Below are positions 13,818 to 26,644 of a stretch of 64,000 bases of DNA, in pieces (position 1 is the stretch's first letter; the number at the start of each line of letters is the position of its first letter). This DNA comes from Dipetalonema caudispina. Its lineage: Eukaryota; Nematoda; Chromadorea; Rhabditida; Onchocercidae. The DNA lies in NCBI GenBank assembly GCA_013365325.1, contig JABVXV010000001.1, positions 434,001 to 498,000 on the forward strand, given 5' to 3'. The notes beneath the pieces were generated by a model. It did no database searches, was not told the origin of the DNA, and was given only the letters and a program-made list of their open reading frames with translations. A program made the position numbers and the translations under genes.

Positions 13818-13933
13818 TTCGATTAGAAGATGTTGTCGCAACTATGTCCAATAAATAAATCATGTATAAAATAAATTCAATTAGAAGATGTTGTCGCAAC
13901 TATGTCTAATAAATAAATCATGTATAAAATAAA
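13818..13933. repeat. 58-bp tandem duplication in the PHAF1 3' region
   Basis: Two abutting 58-bp copies (13818-13875 and 13876-13933) differ at only two positions. Each ends in a cluster of AATAAA-type hexamers (aataaataaatc, then ataaaataaa). The unit lies about 270 bp after the PHAF1 stop, so it has probably doubled the polyadenylation signals of that gene. Confidence 0.93.
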
Positions 13934-15710
13934 GTTCATTAAAACATTTTACTTGTCTATATGCAGCGTCATTGAAGTTAATAATGAAGCAGAATAAATG
14001 TCTGAAGATTTTTAATTATAGCTTTTTTAGAGAATGATAGAACTGACTGTTTGCTTAATTCTCTCCCACTCACCCGATAGTTTGCACTGTTGTAATTTAA
14101 CGTTGATGGACAGACCGAATTGGTAATTTCGTGGAATTTGTTGTGCGGAATATTATATTGAAAGAAATTTGACTCTTGAGGATGGTTCGAATTTAAACTA
14201 GTCGGCTTATCAACTATCAACTGTTTCACTACGGTTAAGCTTTACACCACAAAATTTTGAAAGACCGGTTCAAGCTGTTAGTAATAATGAAATTATTGCC
14301 AGAGAGTGCTCAAGATGTTTTGGTAGAGATGTTTCACATTGGAAAATATTAGAAAAGCAGAAAGAAGGTATGAGGGGAACAACAATTTGTTCAGTTGAAG
14401 TTCTCAAGATGCATTATGATTAGATCGAAATAACTGCTTGTGTGACTAGACATATTTTAATGTGTTTTTGGATTTGAAAAAAATTATGAAATCAAGAGAA
14501 ATATAATTTGAAGGGAAATATTAAAATGTGAAAGGTTTATTTTATGAGGTAAAAATTATTAGATTATTGATTTGGAAATTGATTCTGGCTGTTCATAGAT
14601 TTATAAAACTGGTATCATGTAAAAAAATCTGTTATTAAGTATTAGTTGTCAATCTTAACAAAATGATTGCCTAGTATTGTTACTCGGAGCAACATACACC
14701 AAATATGAATTTTTCAACAAATGAAGTTGTTGAATGGTCGTTATAAAAATTGGATAAATCTAAGATTACAATAATCTTGCTAAAAAAAAATGCATTTTAA
14801 AATTAATTGAGGAGTATTATGAGGCTATTATAATACAAAAAATTTAAAAGATTCTAGTCAGATATCAGATATCACTAGACTTAGCTTTAACATTCTGTGT
14901 TTTTTGGCACTGAAGAAAGTTTTGAAACTTAATGTTATGAACATTTACAGCTGATTAAATCATGAGATCAGTATGTTTGCATTTACTTGTTTTGTGTATG
15001 TTTAGTACATGAGGAAAATGTTGTTGTTGTTGTTGTGATCAGTTGAAAAAATTGGACAGATCATTGATCAATTCTGAACAATTTGTTGATAATTAAATAC
15101 AAATGATAATACCGCTTGAAGGCATATGGTAAACGAGTTCTATTAATTACGGAGTACAGTCAGTCCCCACATTTCACGGTCACGATCAATATGTCAGAAA
15201 GGTGGATGACATTGTTGGAAAAAGGAAGGGAAAATACAATTTCATTGCTGTTCTTCTTCCACTTGTTTTGTATTTGTTATTTGTAAAGGAATTTAAAAAA
15301 ATGTTTGCTTTAATAATGACATATATTAAATTTAAAGTAGAATTTTCACAATACACTCTATGATTTCCACAATGATATACAAAATTTGAGGTCACTTTCT
15401 CTACCCAATGTCTTCGTTTGTATCATTATGTTTAAATTTATTTATCAGTACATTTCATTATCAAGGTTGATATCATATCATTATACTATCGACTTTTTAT
15501 TTCATTAGCATTCATATTTTGCTATACTTTTGTATTTTAATCACACAACATATATTTGTTTTCAAATAATTTCATATTGATCCTTCTTATATTCCTTATT
15601 ATTGCTTACAATAATCTCTTTCTTTTCTTTATTTTTAACTGTTGACCTCCAATCCTTTCATGCAAAATTTTATGAGGTACGAAAATACGATAGTCACTGA
15701 AACATACAAA

Positions 15711-15731
15711 TATATATATATATATATATAT
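15711..15731. repeat. (TA)n microsatellite
   Basis: Short TA dinucleotide repeat in the spacer between PHAF1 and the DOMON/b561 gene. Confidence 0.9.
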
Positions 15732-17754
15732 CGGAAAAATGATCACTTATTCTCGACTTCATCGTTTGCATAGCACCGTTCATATTAGATTTCGAATGCA
15801 ATTGTTCCACGTTGATTTCAAATCGATCATTTCCCTTGTGGAATGTGCAATAAAATTATCAAGAATGCCGTGAAGTATTGCTACCGACTTCGTTCCTCTA
15901 TAAGAACAATGCATTTTCTTCAATTGTTCATTAAGTCATTAGTATTGACGATAACTTTCAACGAAATTTCTTCTTACTCTTTTATTTCTTAAGTTTATTT
16001 TTGAACCATTTCGCTGAAAAAATGAATTTATCATTTGAAAAGAAATATGGCCTACATTTAAAATAATCATTCCTTTCAATTTTTTTTCCTTTTTTTTTTT
16101 TTTTGCATATGAGATATTGTATAAATTGATAAGAGATGAAAAAAGAAATTTTCTACCATTGAACTTTCCATTTCTGCATGTTCTTCCATACTGTTACTGA
16201 ACGGCATTGAACACTTATTTACAGATAATTTATAAATTCCATATTGTCGGAAGTACTCATTGTTGCTCTTTCTCTGCTTCAAATAAACAGAGGAGCTTTT
16301 CATATTATCTGAAAATATCGAAGGAAAGATGTATTCTGCAAGCGGATAAAAAGCATAGTAATCGAAGATAGAATTTATTTGTATTTCTATGACAGTAATT
16401 ATCATCCGAGAATGTTTGCTATAAGGGAATAAGCCTTGTTGCCACACTTTAATCGGGTTGCAATCACAAGCCTTACAACAAATGGTGACCAGATGAATGA
16501 TGTCGTAATTCCTTTTTTGAATGATGTGATATCGGTAAGATGAAAGTCTGAAAGACAGAAAAAGTTTTAGAAAGAAAAAGACTTTTCTACTAACTCGTTT
16601 TTTACTAGCAAATTTACTGTCTCAAGTATCATCCAAGCTATATTTCTAGTTTCTTCATTTCCCCTTCATTTTGCAATCTTTTTACTAAAAAACAAGTGCG
16701 AAAGCTGTCATCTTCAGCAAGATTAATTTCGAACCCTCACATTAATTAATTAATTAATTAAAATGGACGATTTGCCGGTACTTCCAAATAAACGTGTAAA
16801 AGTTCTTGATATTTTAAAGTTGTGCTATTTTTTTACTGCATTTCGAAAAGATTATCCATTGTATTCTACCATCTTTTAAAAATCGTTTTCTACAAAAATA
16901 TATCGTAATTTTGTGAAATAGGTAGAGATGATTTCAATATGGTTTTTATGCATAATTAGTTATACTCAATAATGAATGGCCTAAAATTACTTACTTTCAA
17001 TCTTTGGCGGAATTCGCAGATAATTCGGATTTTTCATCTGTTTATTCCAGAAAATCACATCTTGTAGTAATTGCTTTAGGTGAACAAATTTTAATATTAG
17101 CAAGGATAGTGGTAATTCAATAATTTTTATGCAGATCCCAATGAGAGTATTTAATTTCGGAATACTTTTATGATCATTCGTTTATATTGCAATTGGAAGA
17201 TTATTTCATTGCATATATTGCTGTTTTGTTCAAAATCCGCGTATTTTTGCCCAAATGAAATAAGTAATTTTAGTATTAAATTATAAGTTACTTGTTGTAA
17301 TAAAAGTGGGAAAAAATATCCCTTTTTTTGAAATGAATTTGATATAGGAAAAAAGGTCGATTACTAAGTTTTAGCAGTGCTAAAGTGCAATTTCATTCAA
17401 ACTATGTTTTCAAGAGATTTTCAGCTTTTTCTTTTCAAGTGGTACATTCAATAATAATTCCGAAAGTTTTTTTGGTGGCAAAGTTCAAAAAAAAGGAAAA
17501 AAAAACTAATATTTGTGATGGAAAAGATAATCTAGCAGTAAGCGAAGTGAATAGTTGAATATGATTAAGGTAATAACATTAGTTTGGTTAACCCTCGTCT
17601 AACAGTAATTAAATTGTATTGCGTTTTTTACCTTTTTAAATGAGTTTTTAAATTGCCCATCAAAATATTTTCGTTATGTGAACATTTTGAACAAAATAAA
17701 AGTATGAATCATAATGAAGAATTTTGTTGAAATCAAGTGATATTATAAGAAGAC

Positions 17755-20700
17755 ATGAATGATATAATATCATCATTGATCGTCTTTGTCGTTGCACTTT
17801 TTGCCGTTTGTTCTTCGCAATTTGATTTGAGCGAATGTTTAAAAAATAAGGTAAGTTGTTTTTCGGATCTTTGCATTGTTCGTGGTTCAAAAAAAAAAAT
17901 AAGGAAAATTTTGGAAAATAAATAAACTGGAATTTTGATTTGGGACGAGAAACCTGTCCGATAAGTCTCAATAGAAAAGATATGAGGTTTTTGCTTTTAT
18001 GACTCACTTCAAACATCATAACAGTAGAAATATGACATTTCGCATTTCATTAAAGTGTTTTGGATATAATTAACAAAATATTCTATTTTGCAAGTGTTTC
18101 CATTTTCAGGCTTGCATATTTGTTTCGGCACATTGTGAAGAAAAAGGAGATTGTGAAAAAATCGTTAGTTATGCAGCACAGCCAGATGATTGGGTAGTTA
18201 TAGAATTGTTTTACAATATGACACATCCGGATACTAATTATGCAGCAATTGGCTTTTCTGATGATACTCTAATGGTTAGTTCTAATTTAATTAAAAATGA
18301 AAAACTGACTATATTTTGAAATCTAAGCAAATTAACACACGAGAGTAATAGTCTAAAGTTGTTGTACTACGACAGCAACCAATCATTCCAATAGGTTTAT
18401 CAAATTTATCAAGTTGGAAATTGTTTTAAATTTCATAGGGTGAAGAAGGTGTAACTCACTGTGGCTTCGATGGAATGAATCAAGTGGGTGTATTTTTGTC
18501 TCAAAATGATGGCAAACGTAATATACCGTTGAATTTAACGGCGGAGGTAAACTTCTTATCATAATATCTTTTTCTGTTATCATGCAAGATATGAAAGTGC
18601 AAAAAGTTTTTCGAAATCTTCTTTGACATCACTTTTTTTTTTTTGTCCCAGTACTCTTAAGGTAGTTCAGTCAGTTTCTATTCCACTTCAAAGAGTGAAC
18701 GTGAATAGATCAAATGAAATCGCTATGAATTTTGCTATCATAATTTTTGAGAACAATTTTTATCTGAATCCTACCTTCAGATTCAGATGAAAGCTATATT
18801 GGACATCTAAGAATTAAGAAACCATCTATTTGTCACTCCTGAAATTTAAATATTCCTCGTTATGATGGATTTTGCATTATTCTTCAGCATGCTGCAAAAT
18901 ATGTGGAGTTGTTAGAAGCCAGTCATACATCTACTTCAATTTACTGTAAATTTCGACAAAATATTGCGCCAGATGAAGCAGCTCAAACGGCTTATATACC
19001 AGATTTGAATCGTACTTATTATTTGCTTTTAGCATATGGGAAAACTAACAAACATGAAGGTGAAAAATTAGTTTTCAACAAGATTTCTTTTCTTCTTTTA
19101 GCAAACATTGTTTTGTAGTTTGAGAAGCGAGAATGTGTGGAAGAGGTTTGTCCAGAAAATGTTGAAATAATTAGCATATAGTTTTATTAATGTAATTAAT
19201 AAAAAAGAAATATCCCCCGGTTTCTACAATCTCAGACTTGGTTGACAAAGTTTCGAGTGTTACTCCTTTGTGCTTTCAATGCTCTTAGGATTAATTACAA
19301 GTTTCAGAATTGGATATTCACTCATTGGATGGACGCTCCAAGGATTTCCCGATCCTAATTTCAACACCGGTGAACATTGCCGCATGGGAGAAAATGCCGC
19401 AAGCACCAGTTAAGAAACGAACGAATCGTAAATTAGTTGTCCTACATGGCAAGTATTGCCAGAATTTTCAACAATATAATTCACAAATATGTTGTGCTTT
19501 CAAATGAGTTATTGACTACTTTTAAATTATATCATTTGAATTTCAGGATAGCTTTCCCAGTATTTAATTCACTTTCAGATATCTTTCGGAGATTCCGAAA
19601 GCTTGACTTCAGGGAGAAAATTTAACTTGAAACCAAAAATTGCAGGGATTCTAATGCTTGTGGGATGGATGTGGTTGATTCCATCAGCAATTGCAGCAGC
19701 ACGATATCTTCGGCAACACTGGCCTGAAAATAGACCATTTGGTTTGAAGATATGGTTTCACGTAAGTTCATTATCATACTTATCACTAAACTATAGATAA
19801 CTCTTCGCCTTTATTTATTTCTAGAACTACAAAACTGGTAAAAAAAATTTTGTTCCAGGAATATTTTGAATTACAATAACAACTATGAGAAAAATAATGC
19901 AAATAAAAATGAAACCGTCCCTCATTTTATTTTTTTAATAATTTATGATGAACTATGAATAGCTTTCGAATGTAAAAGTTTTATTCTCTTCTTGTATCTT
20001 CCAAATTCATCAAATTCGTTAATAGCCAACAGATTAGCATCTTTTACGAAAATAATAGATGTTAAAACTTTTTTCAGATACATCGTACAATGAACTATTT
20101 AGCAATTATTATAGTTGTTATTAGTGTTTTGTCAGTATTCATTGGAAAAGAATGGCGATGGACCGGACCGACAATCAGTAAAACTATTCAACGAAATTTT
20201 TCTGCTGGAGCACTTCATTCTATTGTTAGTTTTTTTTTTTTTGGAATAGATTGCTATCAATTGATTTTCTTCGAGTCATTTCTTCGGGTCAGATATATTG
20301 ATCTCTTGGATCACTGAGAACTCAAAAAATGAGTGACACGCAGTAAACCGATAATTGATTTTCATTGTTATGCATGAGATATTATCAGCAAAGTGAACAA
20401 CTTTTGATTTAGTGATGTAATTTGAAGACATATTCCATTTCAATATGCTATCATAACACATATTGATTGGCTGCATATTTCGAATTATCAAATTCATGAG
20501 TTAACACTAAATAAAATGGAATCGAATCTTATATGCAGCATATATCATACACAATGTACTTAAATAATCAACATTAATTTTAAGTAAAAATTAAGAGAAT
20601 TTTAACGGAAAATCTTTTAAAAGTTATGTTGAAGATTGGTGCTATAACGGTTGGTATAATGATAATTCAACCAGTGGGTGCATTCTTGCGCTGTGATGAA

Positions 20701-21896
20701 GGATCGAAATCTCGCGTCATATTTAATTGGTCTCATCGTATCTTTGGTTTTCTATCTTTTTTACTGGCCCGTAAGTTTGACATTTCTATATCCATTCATT
20801 GTAGTTCTTGAATACAGGCGGAAATAATGGGAATGTGCGCATTTGACGTTACTTAGCGATAATCTATAACCGATCGTAATGCCAATGTTAGATGTTTTGC
20901 TAAATTTGGTGTTTCCTTTTCGGTGAATAAACTCGCCTAATTCTGGCTGATTCTTTCCTTTTTCTTATGTTTCTTTTCTCATAATTACTGGATTTCTACT
21001 ATGCAAAATTAAAGACATGGACGTAAAATGAGTTCATAGAGATACGTTGATGTGATCGAGAGTTGTTCTGATCGTCAAATGAAATTACCATTCAGAATAA
21101 ACCCTTGAAATACTAGAACTTGGGCCAACTAAAAGCACAAAGATGCCTTTTGCGATAAACATCAAATTATTTGAACTTTTCAGAAGTTACAATCACTTTG
21201 AGTGTCATTTTTTTCCATCTTTGGGTCACCCGATGGGCTGCTATTCTTATCTATGCACTTTATCTTATTCTAACAGCACTTCTGCTTTTCCTCATAAAGG
21301 TAGGAATATCTTTTTTCTTTAATTATTTTTCATACTGGGAAAGCTATTTTTATTGCAATTAGGAATTTATAAAATTGTATTGACGGACTAATTTAAATGA
21401 TATCTTCCACTTGACTTTCGGATTTTTGGAGGACTTTAAATTTTAATAAACAAAACCAATGCCTGTTTTTGTACCTGAAAATTTTACAGTAATCACACGC
21501 GATGCTTCATCCTTCTGAAAGTTAGCTGTTCCAGGAATTAATTGCAGCAATATTTTCAAATTTTGCAACCAAATAAAATTTAAGAGAATAAATTCCTTAA
21601 AAGGGCAACAAAGTACATCAGTTACCTATGCTGGACGACATTATCCTCGGGAACAAGTTGTTATAACAAAGGCAAAACACGACAACAAGGTGAGTCAATC
21701 CTCTTTCTCTACTATTAGTAATTTATGTATTGAGATGCTGACCAGTCAAAAATCATTTCAAAAAAATCTTAAATTCTAAACTAAACTATAAAAATTCCAG
21801 ACTAATAGACTAACGGTGCTAGTTGTGTTGGCATTCTCTGCAATGGGCGCACTAATTACTATTATAATGATGGCATTGATGTTAGCTTCATTGTAA
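17755..21896 (+). CDS. DOMON plus cytochrome b561 transmembrane protein (ferric-reductase / FRRS1-like)
   Basis: Eleven exons: 17755-17850, 18110-18274, 18439-18546, 18888-19059, 19308-19448, 19646-19761, 20078-20224, 20635-20770, 21184-21299, 21585-21689 and 21801-21896, giving 465 residues. A TAA lies in frame just before the ATG, fixing the start. A signal peptide (IISSLIVFVVALFAVCSS) leads into a DOMON domain at about residues 45-195 (VIELFYNMTHPDTNYAAIGF, CGFDGMNQVGVF, YYLLLAYGK). A cytochrome b561 core follows with the histidines expected for two haems: LHGILM (H227), WFHIHRTMNY (H266/H268), LHSI (H313) and NWSHRIFGF (H349). A last hydrophobic segment ends the protein. The family passes electrons across membranes, often reducing ferric or cupric ions; substrate unknown here. 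Intron 5 is a GC-AG intron (gcaagt at 19449). The acceptors at 20634 and 21584 were chosen by phase. Confidence 0.9.
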
Positions 21897-22546
21897 ATGA
21901 TATTCCAAAAATTAATGTATTGTAATCATTTGAGTACAGTAATTTACATAATATGCAACAAAAGAAATGTTATTTCTTGCCTCTATAATTATGTGTAATT
22001 ATGAGATACTTTCTAAAAAAGGTCCAATCCGGAATGATACAAGTGGTTTAGGTTGTTTGACATTGAACAGGTAATAGTAAAGCAAGAAGGGACAGTAGTA
22101 TGAAATAACGATATAATTCAAGTCCTGACAGCAATTAAGTTGAAAACAAAAATGTTTCCGTATCGGATACCAGTAAATATCACCACCAATAATTGTTTTT
22201 GCGATTCTACATCTGCATCAGAAATGGATATTAAAGAAGCATAAAACATCTAATAATATTATGATGGTACACACTCATACTATCACCAAAATTTTCAAGA
22301 GGCTGAATAAATTAACTTATGGAGCAAGAGATATTTCGTAGTCAGAATTTCCACTCTGATTTAAAACTTAAATTATTCTTTATAATCGGAATCTTGATGC
22401 ATTAGCAATGACCAACTATGTGTTTTAAATACTAAGTTGGATTTTTTGAAAAAACGAAGAAAAATGATGGTAATACGAATCAGAATCTGTTGCCCTGCAA
22501 CAGCTATAACAACAGAAAAAAAAAAAAACGAAACAGAGCAATTTCT
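21897..22546. other. Convergent 3' spacer (b561 gene / amino-acid transporter)
   Basis: About 650 bp between two tail-to-tail genes. It should contain both 3' UTRs. No open frame of interest. Confidence 0.5.
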
Positions 22547-25500
22547 TCAATTAAAATGTTTCTCTTCTGGAACACAATAAAGTAATTTCTGGATTGCGTG
22601 CGTCATTGAAACTGGAAAACATCGACATTTAAGGAATTGTAAAAAAAAATGTGTACTTTCTAATTCTCATATGTTACAAGACCCATAACAGAAACATTTC
22701 CCCATTTTTGTCATCCACAAGAAATCATGTTCTTTTCAATTTAAGATATTAAAACATAAAACTTACTCCAGGGTTTATATAAACAAGCTGGTTTATTTTC
22801 CCAAAACGAGAAAATAAGATAAATTGGAACGCCGGTGAGAATGATTAAAACACCAATAATGAGTTCGTCAGGCTGTATGAAAAACGGCAACATCAGCAAC
22901 GCAATGCATATAATCAAGAATATTACTGAGAACAGGATGTTTTGCTGAAATTTTACTATGAATCATTTCCAACTAGAGGGCTTAAGTACTAACTGCTTAA
23001 AATGTAGAAAATTTTAACCTAGTGAATTTACACAAATTACGGGGAGCCATCTGCAACAACAGGAAGATAGTCTATATTTTCAATTGTAATATTTAAAAAG
23101 GAACCAACACTTACAAATAAAAAATGGTACTTGTCAAATCATGAATGAATCGCATTCTCTGACAAAGCTACTCTCATATGGTACGAAAGGTTTGTCGTCT
23201 CTTTTTTACGTAATATTAACAAGAATCAGTTATGATATATAATGAATTGCTTCTCCACTTCCAAGAGAATGTCATGATTTCGAATTGTTTTTAAATAAAA
23301 TGTATGAAGTAATAAAACTAAGGGGCTTTCTAAAGCCTAGTTAAAAGTAAAAAAAAAGAAAAAACTTATTCGGCACCTTGATTGGTCGGTGGATGTTAGG
23401 TCGAGTGAATCGCAGTTTGATCAGACCAGCAACAGAAAACGCGATGACGAATGCCTCAGTAAATGTTACGTAATTAATGAGTAAATAAACGTTCGAAGTA
23501 ACCAGCATCAGCAGCGACAAAATGCCAAGAATAAGCAGTGATGGCAGTGGTGTCAAATAATTTATGGAAATCATCGAAAGTAATTCTGGTAACTGCCCAT
23601 CTCTGAAGAACTTTTCTTTAACGACAAAAAATGGTCATTTTGATGGTTTTAAAGTAACAGTATTTAGGTTTTAATTCAAGTTTTTAAGCTGAGGATACGA
23701 ATAATCCGTTTCTCTCAAGTGAGTACATTAAATGCAAATGCAAACGTGGATCACATCGCAATAAGGTAAGCAAGGTGTCTCATCCAACAACAAGTGCAGA
23801 ATCACTATGTAGCTGGTCTAAGTGATAGGAGATTTTTTCAGAAGTTGGGAAGTTGGAAACAAAAACTGAAGTTTGGAACTCATATAACCTGGCGCCAACG
23901 AAGAACATTCGACTTGCCGAGAAAATGACACTATTTAGACCACCGGCACACGAAATCGCAACAAACACAGGCATTACTGATGCAAAACGACTCATGGCTA
24001 CTTCAGCAAAAGTCATTGCAACTGCCGATGAATCGAGAACTTCCGGTACAGATAAAACAGCAAAATACGAGATGTTAACCAGCATGTATATAGCTGTTAC
24101 TGTGAACAACGAAATCATAATCGCTCGGGGCAAATTTCTAAAATATAGATAAAGCTTGATCTTCCATTCTTCGTCAGTGAAGCTTCAATATTTGTATAAA
24201 TGTTCTTTTCTCCACTTTCAAAGATTACGTTTCCAAGAAAATTTGTAATGGATGACATCAGTACCTTACTTACTTCTCTACATTAACTTGGTAGAAAGAC
24301 CTATTGACAGTCATACATACTGATACGTAACAGACAGTCATATAGAAAATACAATTCTACATACGTAAACTCTTTCGCAAACAGATCTGAAAATGAAAAC
24401 TTACTTGCGTGGATTAATAAGCTCTTCGGTTACGAAATTTAACGAATTCCTGAAGAAAACTACATAAACTAAGCACTTCGGAGAATTGTATTTTTTCCAA
24501 TTAATGAAAACTAAAACCTAAAACACTGTTAAATACTCGAAGCTAGAATTAGAACATTAAGAGAATAAAATGTTTCTGAATGGAAATTACTACCATCCAC
24601 TAAATGAGAATACACCCGAATAGAAAGCCAATGCTATATGACTCGGATTTGTTTGTGTTCCTTCAAATAATATGGATGGTTCCAAATGCTCTGTATTACC
24701 TAAAATAATCCCTTTATTACCAGTGATGAAATTCAGTAAGGCTGAAAAGGGACTATACAACTGTCAAAATACTATTATTTTAATTTGTTTTGAATTTCTA
24801 ATGAAGATTTAGATCATCCCCTTCTATTAGCTAATATAAGATGAAAGTTAAGCAAGTACAAATCCAAACAAGTTGGTAATTATTTTTCATCTGAAATAAA
24901 ACTGTATCAAATTAAAATAACAAATACGAAATAATATGGAAATTCATACCCAAACATAACCACAATAAACCAGCCAAGATAATGATGCAAAGAGAAGCCA
25001 CTTTAGCCAAAGAAAAAATATTTTGTATTCGCATTGACCATTTCACACTGTAGCAGTTGACAAATGTCAATAAACCTGCATAATATAACAATCAAAAAGT
25101 TTTCATTGTCTCAGAATATTTTATAAAAATTTTGCCTTTCAAATATGATTATTTAAGTTTTACTTTTAGTATATTAATGAATTTTAGCAGCAATAAATTG
25201 AATGATTATTTCACCGTATGCTGTAATATAAACTCCAGATATAAACACAAGAAAGTTCTTCTTATACTGACAACGACGGGTAAACTATTCATCAGTGTAA
25301 CAAAGAGAGTCATATGTTAACATAATTTTCAAAACTAAAACATACAAATGATGCAAGCAGCTAATAACCTCACAGCATTATCAGGCAGTTCGCAATTCTT
25401 GAAAAACGGTTGAAGCGTGTATTGAGCAAATGTTAACGCCATAATAGCATTTGATGTTGGAATAATGATAATTAGTGCTGCCCAAAGAAAAAGAAATGCA

Positions 25501-26634
25501 GGTAAACGTCCAAATGCCTATAATGCAAAGTTACTATAAGAAATTAAGATAAATTAAAGACAATGGAATATTCGAATGCTTTTGAGATTGTAAGCATTTT
25601 TATTTGTTCTTTTCCCAAATAGTGCATAGACATAAAATGGTGAAATGTATTTGCAAAGAATTGCTAAATCAAACATCTTGAAAATACATTGAAAAAGTTG
25701 AAAACATAAAACCATAGCTTAGTGTACAATGGCAAAAAACGGAAAAGAGAGGAAAGTATAACACAGAAATCACCGTATGATTTCTGTGTTATAATCTATG
25801 ACCTCAGACATGCATTCAAAATTTACTTTATATTTTAATTATGCTTTCCTTATTTGTGTCTTTATACTTAAAATTACAAATTGCTGCTGGAAAAAGCTAA
25901 GAAATACTGATTTAGATAAAAAAGGTGCAGCAAAGCAAACAATTAACCAGAAGTTTTTTTGTCACTAATTTTAACTTCATTTTAATTTGAGATTTCGTTA
26001 AGGTTCTGATGCAATTGGGTGTCTGCACTTTTCACATTACAGTAAGGCACTCATTCACCTCTACTGATGCTTAGAAATGTTGAATTATCTCAACATTAGA
26101 CAAAAACAAAATCTGGAACAAAGTTTGCATGCTGTTCGAAAAAAGCTGAAAAACTAGTTTGAAAAATAACTGGTTGTAAATAGAAGAGAAAAAGGAGTCA
26201 TTTATTCAATTCTCATTTTAGCACCTACCTCATTAATATAGGCATATTCACCACCACTTTTAGGAATAGTTGTTCCAAGTTCGGCATAAATAAAAGCACC
26301 CATAGTAGCAAATGCTCCTGATAAAATCCATATAATCAATGATAAACCAACGCTTCCCGACTCAATAAGAACGCCTTGAAAGTAGGAAGATTTATTAGGA
26401 AACTTTAAGATCTCAAGTATTTTTTTTGAAATGCTGGCATTTCCTTCAAAAGATCGAATTTCCAAGTTTTTCGAAATTTCAAAGTATCAAACTAGTGCAA
26501 GAAAAAAAAATGACCAAACCTTTAGGGCTAACAAATATTCCAGAACCAACAATAACACCAATAATGATAGCACAACCATTAAAAAGGGAGATTCTCCGTT
26601 CGAGATGAATTTTGTTATTATCCGTGGACTCCAT
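22547..26634 (-). CDS. SLC7/LAT-type amino-acid transporter light chain (AAT family)
   Basis: Ten minus-strand exons: 26634-26520, 26374-26229, 25517-25346, 25075-24950, 24699-24594, 24449-24405, 24137-23889, 23602-23377, 22944-22767 and 22611-22547, joining in phase to 475 residues with about 12 membrane segments. Diagnostic pieces in order: [19 protein letters not shown] (substrate-binding GSGIF loop), [48 protein letters not shown] (C129), [16 protein letters not shown], the [19 protein letters not shown] motif, [30 protein letters not shown] and [10 protein letters not shown]129 sits where LAT proteins carry the cysteine that links them to a heavy chain such as 4F2hc/CD98, suggesting a heterodimeric exchanger at the plasma membrane. 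The start follows an acceptor (gtacacag) by three bases, a possible trans-splice site. Closest class is probably nematode aat-1/aat-3, not provable here. Confidence 0.93.
25757..25793. repeat. Perfect 16-bp inverted repeat (hairpin) in a transporter intron
   Basis: TATAACACAGAAATCA at 25757-25772 is followed by a 5-base loop (ccgta) and its exact reverse complement at 25778-25793. It lies in the intron between exons 2 and 3 of the amino-acid transporter. Function unknown; it could be a folded RNA element or a remnant of a small inverted-repeat element. Confidence 0.93.
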
Positions 26635-26644
26635 CTTCTGTGTA
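26635..26644 (-). other. Candidate trans-splice or 5'-UTR acceptor of the transporter gene
   Basis: Read on the minus strand, tttgtacacag ends three bases before the chosen ATG. No in-frame upstream exon was recognised, so a spliced leader or a non-coding first exon could attach here. Confidence 0.4.

Larger units (their letters stand above)
13550..17754. other. Intergenic, PHAF1 to DOMON/b561 gene
   Basis: About 4.2 kb, very AT-rich. Apart from the duplicated poly(A) unit it holds simple repeats only: TA repeats at 15711-15731 and a TAAT repeat at 16741-16763. Minus-strand ORFs at 16076-16447 and 17660-18019 have low-complexity content and no splice support. No gene was recognised. Confidence 0.5.

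Noticed and set aside
16076..16447. 123-codon minus-strand ORF
   Set aside because: Low-complexity ends (poly-K from a T run), no recognisable family and no splice partners.
23853..24152. 99-codon plus-strand ORF
   Set aside because: Lies antisense to transporter exon 7, which is clearly coding on the minus strand.
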